DNA from: Scytonema sp045865695
Lineage (GTDB): Bacteria > Cyanobacteriota > Cyanobacteriia > Cyanobacteriales > Nostocaceae
Reading direction: 5' to 3'
Assembly: GCF_045865695.1 (NCBI RefSeq)
Contig: NZ_BAACAP010000246.1
Location: forward strand, 62,001 to 126,000
DNA length: 64,000 nt
Shown here: in pieces, positions 58,026-64,000 of the stretch
How positions within the stretch are numbered: position 1 is the first letter of the stretch
Layout: every line of letters starts with the position of its first letter
Translations under genes and position numbers: made by a program
Notes under the pieces: generated by a model
Seen by the model: the letters and a program-made list of their open reading frames with translations, nothing else
Told to the model about the DNA's origin: nothing
Database searches by the model: none

Positions 58026-58928
58026 TTAACCTAGTTGAGCACTATAAGCACTAAAGCCGTAAGCAAAAGTTTCTTTCATAGAATCTGATGAAGGTTTGAG
58101 ACGACTGTTAACTGCTTGAGCGAAAGGAACTTTAACACCTTTAATAACGGTTGGTACAACAGCATACTCTTGTGTTGGTTCTACAATATACTGCGGACAC
58201 TTCGCTTTCATCCCGGAAGTATCTAACATCGCTGCAATTTCATCAACAGTGTATTGTCTGAGATACACTGAGTTTTTGATGGGGCTTAACTTTCTCACAA
58301 TATTGTGGATTTGATGAGATGGACAGGCTTTATTGTGGAAAGAATGATTAAAAACAAAAGTTCCTCCGGGCTTCAAGATGCGAGACATCTCTACCATGAG
58401 GGTTCTGAGTTGTGCCTCTGGTATATGCATAAATACGCAATTAGATATGATTAAGTCTACAGAGTTATCTTCCAGAGGTAACAGTTCAGCCGAGGCACAA
58501 ATAATATAAAATTCGGCTCCAGGGAAAAAATTATATTCCTGCTTGCACTTGAGCAAACGACGCAGTAGAGATTCTGAAATATCAATACCGTAGTATTTCT
58601 GACAGCGCAAGTTCTTGTCTTTTGATAGAAACAACGGAATTCGTCCGTAACCGCAACCAATCTCAAGAATAGAACCAACGGACTTATTGAGTGGAAACTT
58701 AGTCCAAGTCCCTCCAGGTCTTCCGGTAAGGAGAGTATAATCTTGTTTCAGTTGCGATATCTCTTCAGTTTGTTCAATTTTTTGAGATCCGTAGTAAGTT
58801 TTCCCAATTCTGTCCCATCTCTGTTTTTGTTCTGTCTTGTTCAAATCTTCATAATCTTTGGGAAAATAGATACCGTTCCTCATCTGAAAATTATTCAGAT
58901 TGACTTTGCTAATAACGGATGAACTCAT
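58026..58928 (-). CDS. SAM-dependent methyltransferase (class I)
   Basis: 300 residues from an ATG at 58928. Motif I SILEIGCGYGRIP (about 86-98), motif II YYGIDISESLL, then DNSVDLIISNCVFMHIPE (about 152-169) and ILKPGGTFVFNH (about 182-193). Soluble. The substrate cannot be read from the sequence. Confidence 0.85.
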   Translation of the reverse strand: MSSSVISKVNLNNFQMRNGIYFPKDYEDLNKTEQKQRWDRIGKTYYGSQKIEQTEEISQLKQDYTLLTGRPGGTWTKFPLNKSVGSILEIGCGYGRIPLFLSKDKNLRCQKYYGIDISESLLRRLLKCKQEYNFFPGAEFYIICASAELLPLEDNSVDLIISNCVFMHIPEAQLRTLMVEMSRILKPGGTFVFNHSFHNKACPSHQIHNIVRKLSPIKNSVYLRQYTVDEIAAMLDTSGMKAKCPQYIVEPTQEYAVVPTVIKGVKVPFAQAVNSRLKPSSDSMKETFAYGFSAYSAQLG

Positions 58929-59125
58929 TTGTATTGCTCCTCAGCAAGGCTGAAATATATTTGTTCTTGACTATATTCCGCACTTAGTAACAGACGACAG
59001 TAGTTTCAAGTAAGTGCTTCTAGTTGACCTCTAGATTATAAGTATATTCAACTAGGAAAAACAATTATGCCCCAATTAAGTTGAAAATTTTATATACAAT
59101 CGTAGGAGAAAAAACGGAGGCTAGT

Positions 59126-60637
59126 ATGGCAGAAGTGTCGCGTAGTAAGCGGATAGTCGTTGTGGGTGCGGGATGGGCTGGTTTAGGAGCAACCTACCAC
59201 TTAGCAAAACAAGGGTATGAAGTGACACTTTTAGAAGCAGGTTCTTATCCGGGTGGCTTGGTTGCGGGTTGGAAAACAGCAGCAGGACGTTCCGTAGAAG
59301 CGGGTATCCACGGCTTTTGGTATCCATACAGGAATATCTTTGCTCTTATCGATGAGTTGGAAATTAACCCTTTTACCACTTGGACTCGTTCGTCTCAATA
59401 TTCACCTTTGGGATTGGAAGTTGAATCACCAATTTTTCAGAATTTACCTCGACTCCCAACACCTTTAGGAACTTTTCTCTACACTCAGTTTAAGCGCTTG
59501 CCACTTATCGATCGTATCAGCGCCCTACCTTTACTCTATGCCATTATCGATTTCGACAATTCCGATGAAGCATGGCGGCGTTATGACTTTGTGACAGCCC
59601 GCGAATTATTTAAAGATTTTGGCGTTTCCGCAAGACTATATCGTGAATCATTTGAACCCATGTTACTGGTGGGCTTGTTTGCACCTGGAGAACAATGTTC
59701 GGCTGCAGCGACTCTGGGAATGCTTTACTATTTCATCCTGGCACATCAACCAGATTTTGACGTTGTGTGGTGTCGGGGAACTGTAGGAGAAAAAATCTTC
59801 CGTCCTTGGGTAGAACGTATTGAAAAAGCTGGTGCAAAGGTGTTAGCAAATCGTCGCGTCACTGATGTAATTGTTAATAGTGAGAATCAAGCCACTGGGG
59901 TTGTGTGCGGTGATGAAGTCTTTGAGACCGATGCTGTGGTTTTTGCTGTTGGTATTACAGGTATGAAAAAGATTCTCGCCAATAGCCCCAGCTTGCAAAG
60001 TCGGAAAGAATTCCGCAACATAGGTAATTTAGGAGCAATTGATGTTCTGGCAACTCGGCTGTGGTTTGACCGCAAAATCAATATTCAGCGTCCTTCCAAT
60101 GCTTGCTTTGGATTTGATGCAACCACAGGTTGGACATTTTTTGATTTAAATGCATTGCATGACGAGTACCGCAACGAACCAGGAACCGTTGTTGAAGTTG
60201 ATTTTTATCACGCCAATCAGTTTTTATCTTTGGAAAATGAAGAGATTGTACGGTTAGTACAGCGTTATTTGACAACTTGCGTACCAGCATTTGGAGACGC
60301 AAAAGTTATCGATCGCAGTGTGATTCGATTACCACAAGCAGTTTCTCACTTTGCTCCTGGTAGCTATTGTTATATGTTACCAGCAAGGACAAGTATTAAA
60401 AACGTGTTTATGAGCGGTGACTGGATTGCCAACCGTCATGGTTCGTGGTCGCAAGAAAAGGCTTATGTAACCGGATTAGAAGCAGCAAACTTGGTTGTTT
60501 CTTATTTGGGAGAGGGTTCGCTAGCACGAGTTATACCTGTGGAAGTCGATGAAACTCACATCCAATTGGCAAGAATCGCGAACAGAACCGCACGTCAAAT
60601 TGGTAAATCGATATTACCAGAGTTTTGGCTACCATAA
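59126..60637 (+). CDS. FAD-dependent oxidoreductase, phytoene/zeta-carotene desaturase-like
   Basis: 503 residues. I chose the ATG at 59126 because ACGGAGG lies five bases upstream; the frame opens earlier at 59081 without such support. The Rossmann FAD-binding motif RIVVVGAGWAGLGATYHLAK (about 8-27) is followed by TLLEAGSYPGG, a substrate-binding mid region, and a C-terminal FAD segment with KNVFMSGDWIANRHGSWSQEKAY and TGLEAANLV. It belongs to the amine oxidase/carotenoid desaturase group of cyanobacteria; the exact substrate is uncertain. A heptamer repeat follows its stop. Confidence 0.8.
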   Translation: MAEVSRSKRIVVVGAGWAGLGATYHLAKQGYEVTLLEAGSYPGGLVAGWKTAAGRSVEAGIHGFWYPYRNIFALIDELEINPFTTWTRSSQYSPLGLEVESPIFQNLPRLPTPLGTFLYTQFKRLPLIDRISALPLLYAIIDFDNSDEAWRRYDFVTARELFKDFGVSARLYRESFEPMLLVGLFAPGEQCSAAATLGMLYYFILAHQPDFDVVWCRGTVGEKIFRPWVERIEKAGAKVLANRRVTDVIVNSENQATGVVCGDEVFETDAVVFAVGITGMKKILANSPSLQSRKEFRNIGNLGAIDVLATRLWFDRKINIQRPSNACFGFDATTGWTFFDLNALHDEYRNEPGTVVEVDFYHANQFLSLENEEIVRLVQRYLTTCVPAFGDAKVIDRSVIRLPQAVSHFAPGSYCYMLPARTSIKNVFMSGDWIANRHGSWSQEKAYVTGLEAANLVVSYLGEGSLARVIPVEVDETHIQLARIANRTARQIGKSILPEFWLP

Positions 60638-60638
60638 C

Positions 60639-60690
60639 AGTGAGCAGTGACCAGTGAGCAGTGACCAGTGAGCAGTGACCAGTGACCAGT
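60639..60690. repeat. GTGACCA/GTGAGCA heptamer tandem repeat
   Basis: About seven consecutive CAGTGAC or CAGTGAG units start right after the oxidoreductase stop. A second array of the same unit, in reverse, is at 60820-60860. Confidence 0.85.
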
Positions 60691-60819
60691 TAATTCCCAT
60701 ACTTAAACAATAGACTTTTTGCACAAAGTAGATTTTATCTGCGTGCATCAGCGTTCATCTGCGGTTAATTATTCATTTTTTCCGTAGCTAAATTTTGGAG
60801 CTTTTACCACTTTACACTT

Positions 60820-60860
60820 GGTCACTGGTTACTGGTCACTGGTCACTGAGTACTTGTCAC
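60820..60860. repeat. TGGTCAC heptamer repeat overlapping the dehydratase 3' end
   Basis: Repeated GGTCACT/GGTTACT units. The last codons of the dehydratase gene (VTSTQ, stop) lie inside this array. Confidence 0.75.
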
Positions 60861-61805
60861 TGATTTTAAATCCACATTGCCACCTGTAAGAATTACACCA
60901 ACCCTAGCCCCTGGTGCTTTCACAACGCCTTCTAGTAAAGCTGAGGCGGCTAAAACTCCTGTAGGTTCTACAACAATTTTGAGACGTTCCCATAAAAAGA
61001 ACATGGTGCGAACAATAGCTTCTTCGGATACGGTGACCATATCATCAACGTAATGCAACACGAGTGGAAAGGTGATTTTACCTAGATAAGGAGTCCGCGC
61101 ACCATCAGCAATGGTATCGGGATTTTCTACTGTTTGTAAAGTTTTGGTATAGAAGGAACGGGTTGCATCGTCAGCAAGGGCTGGTTCTACTCCAATAACC
61201 CGACAATTGGGTAAAGCAGCTTTGGTTGCAATGGCGGAACCTGAGAGTAAACCGCCACCACCGCAACATACTAACAATAAGTCTAGTTCACCAACTTCCT
61301 GTATGAGTTCTCTGGCTGCTGTACCTTGTCCCGCTATGATATGAGGATGGTCGTATGGGGGAATTAGTGTCAGTGCCTTTTCTTTTAATAGATTGTGGGC
61401 TAATTCTTCTCTATTGGTTTCTTTGCGGTTATACAAAATTACCTCAGCACCATAACTGCGAGTTGCTGCTAATTTAACAGATGGGGCGTCATCTGGCATA
61501 GCAACTGTGGTAGGAATTTTGAGGAGTTGTCCGGCGAGTGCTATTCCTTGAGCGTGATTTCCAGATGAGAAGGTCAGTACGCCTTTTTCTTTCTGTTCTT
61601 CTGATAGTTGTGATAGGGCGTTGTAAGCACCTCTAAACTTAAATGACCCCGTGCGTTGAAAGTTTTCGCATTTAAAGAATACCTGAGAGTGAGTGCGATC
61701 GCTTACTGTTCTTGAGGTAAGCACGGGGGTACGGTGAGCAATACCAGCCAACCGTTTGGCTGCGGCTTCTATATCAGCTATGGTAATGGCAAGATGCTGT
61801 GACAT
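60843..61805 (-). CDS. PLP-dependent threonine/serine dehydratase or racemase-like enzyme
   Basis: 320 residues from an ATG at 61805; the frame extends a further nine codons upstream. PLP-binding Lys in TGSFKFRGAYNAL (about 49-61), phosphate-binding SSGNHAQG (about 79-86) and the Gly-rich CCGGGGLLSG (about 176-185). Length and lack of an ACT domain suit a catabolic threonine dehydratase or serine racemase. Its C-terminus is encoded inside a heptamer repeat, so the end has been reshaped. Confidence 0.85.
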   Translation of the reverse strand: MSQHLAITIADIEAAAKRLAGIAHRTPVLTSRTVSDRTHSQVFFKCENFQRTGSFKFRGAYNALSQLSEEQKEKGVLTFSSGNHAQGIALAGQLLKIPTTVAMPDDAPSVKLAATRSYGAEVILYNRKETNREELAHNLLKEKALTLIPPYDHPHIIAGQGTAARELIQEVGELDLLLVCCGGGGLLSGSAIATKAALPNCRVIGVEPALADDATRSFYTKTLQTVENPDTIADGARTPYLGKITFPLVLHYVDDMVTVSEEAIVRTMFFLWERLKIVVEPTGVLAASALLEGVVKAPGARVGVILTGGNVDLKSVTSTQ

Positions 61806-61849
61806 TATAATAACCGAGTCAGCAATCCTCACATATTATAAGCACAAAT

Positions 61850-62190
61850 CTAACGTGCCGAACAGCCATCTAAATTTCTAGAAGAGGGTTGAAGTGTGGA
61901 GACAGTGGAGTTATTGGCAACGAGAACTATCTCACCTTTATCGTTGAATACCCATCCTTGAGCTTCCACAATAGGAGTTGAGATTTGAGATGATGTAGAA
62001 TTTTGGACTGAGTTCGTGCTTGAGGAAACTCTCTGTTCTTGTCTTTGAGTACCCACAGTGTTCGCCAATTCCACTAAGTCTACCTGAGTCTTCCCGCAGT
62101 TAGTCCAAATTGCAAACCAAGCGGTACACTGACACTGAGCAGTGGAGTTGTTTGGAGCGCAGTTGCACTGATCGGAACTAGCCCCCCTTC
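61850..62190 (-). pseudogene. C-terminal fragment of a filamentous haemagglutinin-like secreted protein
   Basis: The reading frame from about 62190 is Cys-rich (SSDQCNCAP, CQCTAWFAIWTNCG) and ends EAQGWVFNDKGEIVLVANNS, then CSAR, the conserved C-terminal end of cyanobacterial two-partner-secretion haemagglutinins. The rest of this usually very large protein is missing. It is interrupted upstream by an AAAAGGGGG repeat. Confidence 0.6.
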
Positions 62191-62564
62191 AAAAGGGGGG
62201 AAAATACTCTAAAAGTCCCCCTTTTGAAGGTGGATTTAGGGGGAGCGAGAATATTGAATACCTCAGTTATCACTTTTAAAACATCCTCTAAGTAAGCTTG
62301 TGATAAGTTCATAATTAATTCCCTGTCTTCGGCATCAATCTCACCACTTACTTCTATACTAACTTTCCAAGTCGCCAGCAACTTGACCACAGCTGAGCGT
62401 CTGACGTCTTCTCTGGGTAAAACCATCACCGAGCGCGATCGCTTGTTGCTGAAGCACGCCCTTTCCTTAAGGTTCAACCATAGTGTTTCAGGAGTAGAGG
62501 GTAACTTATCAATGGCAATAATTCCTCTTAAAAACACTTTTGATAGAGTAGTCACATAAGGCAA
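62178..62564 (-). pseudogene. Rpn/DUF2887-like nuclease, C-terminal fragment
   Basis: About 128 codons from a TTG or GTG. KLPSTPETLWLNLKERA, MVLPREDVRRSAVVKLL and EIDAEDRELIMNLSQAYLEDV match the C-terminal half of Rpn/DUF2887 family proteins (PD-(D/E)XK nuclease-transposase-like). The nuclease domain is absent. The 3' end runs into a CCCCCTTTTGAAGG repeat. Probably a relic. Confidence 0.55.
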
Positions 62565-62592
62565 TGGTAAAAATAGAGGAACTAGTGTAACT

Positions 62593-63210
62593 ATGACATT
62601 TTCCGTTTTCTCGCGCCGTCAAGTTCTCCAAGTAGTAAGCGGTTTCGTTGCTGCATCTGCGAAAGGAAGTATTCCTTTAGTTGCAAATCTAATTGCTGAC
62701 TCTACTTTAAATAGTCCAGCACAAGCACAGATATCTGGACGTGTATGCCTACCATTAGAATCTGGAAGTATAATTTCACTTGAATGTTTAGGAGATAAAC
62801 TAGGTCCGAGATATCTAGACGGTAGAACAAAAGATGGCACAGTTGGATTGGCTCCTAGTTTTGGAGGAATGTATACGGGTACCAAGTGGAGAGTGGATAG
62901 GAGGCAAAGTACAAGTGTAGGAATCTACTACACATTTTATTGCCTTGGCGATATACCTGGTTCTAACTATCTAGATGGTAGAACAATAGATGGGACTGTG
63001 GGATTAGCTCATAGTTACGGAGAGGGAAGATATACAGGCGCTAGGTGGAGGGTATATACCGATGGCAACAGCTATTCATTATATTGCTTGGGTAGTGTAA
63101 ATGGACCCAAATGGCTAGATGGTAGAACAGGAGATGGTACAGTTGGATTGGCTCCTAGTGTTGAGGAAAGATATACAGGTACTAAGTGGAAACTTACCTA
63201 CCAAGGTTAA
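62593..63210 (+). CDS. Tat-exported protein with three tandem repeats (beta-trefoil-like)
   Basis: 205 residues from an ATG at 62593. The twin-arginine signal (SRRQVLQVVSGFVAAS, ending AQAQ) exports the folded protein. Three ~48-residue repeats follow (about 55-104, 106-155 and 157-205), each with CLGxxxGPxYLDGRTxDGTVGLAxS and YTGxxWRV/KLT. Three-fold symmetry with an aromatic/Gly-rich pattern suggests a lectin- or ricin-type beta-trefoil. No catalytic residues were noticed. A carbohydrate-binding or envelope role is possible. Not a family I can name. Confidence 0.65.
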   Translation: MTFSVFSRRQVLQVVSGFVAASAKGSIPLVANLIADSTLNSPAQAQISGRVCLPLESGSIISLECLGDKLGPRYLDGRTKDGTVGLAPSFGGMYTGTKWRVDRRQSTSVGIYYTFYCLGDIPGSNYLDGRTIDGTVGLAHSYGEGRYTGARWRVYTDGNSYSLYCLGSVNGPKWLDGRTGDGTVGLAPSVEERYTGTKWKLTYQG

Positions 63211-63253
63211 AGACATTATTTTGTATACAAAATACAAGATTTTCGTACAATAC

Positions 63254-64000
63254 TTACTTAAACACCGGACGCCGTTTTTGTAAGAACGCAGTCAGTCCCT
63301 CTCGTCCTTCGGTTGAATTGGCGCTAATAGCCATTGCTTGACTTTCTGCTGCGAGTTGTTCGTTCAGAGTGTGATAAAAGGACCCATCGATCAGTTGCTT
63401 CATGCGCCCCAATGTTTCTATCGGCATTTTGGCAACACATTTTGCTAATATTTGGGTATTCTCAATCAACTTATGATTAGGAACGATCCGATTCACCAAA
63501 CCAAGATCCTGAGCGGCTTTGGCATCGAGCGGTCGATCCAGCATTATGATTTCCATCGCTCGTCCGATTCCCACCAAACGAGGTAGGGTAAACGTCCCGC
63601 CAGCAGGTATACATAATCCATAGGACGTATTGGACTGCTTCAGGTAAGCTGATTTTGCCATAATCCGTAAATCGCAAGCTAATGCCAGGAATAAGCCAGC
63701 CCCTGCTGCGACTCCATTAATCGAAGCAATAACAGGTTTCGGCATGGTGCGGATTTCTTCAATGCACTGATGTAGCACAGCAGTTAAAGCTAAAAATGAA
63801 TCGCCCGGAGTATCAGGATTTGCTTGAACGGCAAACTTCAAATCTCCTCCAGCACAAAAAGCACGCCCCTTACCTGTAATCACGATGGCTCGAATTGCTG
63901 GGCTCTGTCTTGCTTCAATCAGGTGTTGTTGCAACAACTCAACCATCTCTAAGTTGATAGCATTGAGTACAGCTGGGCGATCGAGTGTGATGTACATAAT
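63254..64000 (-). CDS. Enoyl-CoA hydratase/isomerase family protein (5' end outside window)
   Basis: 247 residues visible, with the true start probably beyond the right edge because the family normally has ~12 further N-terminal residues before ITLDRPAVLNAIN. Oxyanion-hole segments GRAFCAGGDLKF and NGVAAGAGLFLALACDLRIM, plus the active-site region SYGLCIPAGGTFTLPRLVG. In other family members a Glu lies in this last segment, and here it is not obvious, so hydratase versus isomerase activity is uncertain. Crotonase fold, cytoplasmic. Confidence 0.85.
   Translation of the reverse strand: MMYITLDRPAVLNAINLEMVELLQQHLIEARQSPAIRAIVITGKGRAFCAGGDLKFAVQANPDTPGDSFLALTAVLHQCIEEIRTMPKPVIASINGVAAGAGLFLALACDLRIMAKSAYLKQSNTSYGLCIPAGGTFTLPRLVGIGRAMEIIMLDRPLDAKAAQDLGLVNRIVPNHKLIENTQILAKCVAKMPIETLGRMKQLIDGSFYHTLNEQLAAESQAMAISANSTEGREGLTAFLQKRRPVFK

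Noticed and set aside
1..64000. tRNA, rRNA or complete insertion sequence with transposase
   Set aside because: No cloverleaf-like or rRNA-like segments and no intact transposase gene were recognised. The only recombinase is truncated.

Overview
The window looks like chromosomal DNA of a filamentous, probably heterocyst-forming (Nostocales-type) cyanobacterium. The evidence is the frequent GCGATCGC (HIP1) octamers, heptameric short tandem repeats (TGACCAA, CCCCAAT and GTGACCA types), Ycf34, a BchH/ChlH-type chelatase, XisI, DUF1822 and DUF1003 proteins, Tll0287-like c-type heme sensors, HstK-type hybrid kinases and a NACHT-WD40 giant. No rRNA, tRNA or CRISPR array was found. Most of the window is accessory: signalling, conflict genes, toxin-antitoxin systems and small mobile elements, with a few housekeeping genes between them (tRNA nucleotidyltransferase, ycf34, chelatase H subunit, threonine dehydratase-like, enoyl-CoA hydratase).

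Layout. 0-6.4 kb: a minus-strand NHLP-type peptide export operon (HlyD-like adaptor, C39 peptidase-ABC exporter, second ABC subunit running off the left edge), with an upstream tandem cNMP-binding protein. 6.7-8.0 kb: a PAO/Tic55-type Rieske oxygenase. 8.5-13.6 kb: a sigma-70-like factor plus a DUF1822 protein, divergent from an orthocaspase. 13.66-18.48 kb: a 4.8-kb composite mobile element bounded by two inverted 418-bp elements and a 5-bp target duplication. It carries a broken tyrosine recombinase, two small plasmid-like genes with many TTGTnnACAA sites, and a papain-fold polymorphic toxin with a putative immunity gene. 18.8-27.8 kb: a signalling island with two heme-sensor/HAMP proteins, a PhnD-like lipoprotein, a MinD/ParA-like ATPase, an unannotated 59-residue double-glycine peptide rich in His, Cys, Lys and Pro, and a 1559-residue kinase-AAA-GAF protein that has lost its histidine-kinase end. 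28-33 kb: a GDSL esterase followed by a mosaic of broken toxin-antitoxin genes, duplicated gene fragments and miniature elements. 33-38 kb: tRNA nucleotidyltransferase, an excisionase-like antitoxin/PIN toxin pair, and a Ser/Thr kinase convergent with a third heme sensor. 38-48 kb: Uma2 nuclease, GNATs, a 1484-residue NACHT-WD40 protein, then a second toxin-antitoxin graveyard. 48-64 kb: cupin, chelatase H, DUF4365, MarC, DUF1003, amidases, a KdpF-like peptide, a methyltransferase, an FAD oxidoreductase, a dehydratase, haemagglutinin and Rpn remnants, a Tat-exported three-repeat (beta-trefoil-like) protein and an enoyl-CoA hydratase.

Links between genes. The orthocaspase (11.4 kb) and the Ser/Thr kinase (35.7 kb) end in the same tandem ~60-residue domain, which suggests a shared adaptor connecting kinase signalling to a protease effector. 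The C39 exporter in this window is the kind of enzyme that would cleave the double-glycine peptide at 22.8 kb. Two separate loci pair a Ser/Thr kinase with Tll0287-like heme sensors. These links are inferred from sequence and position only.
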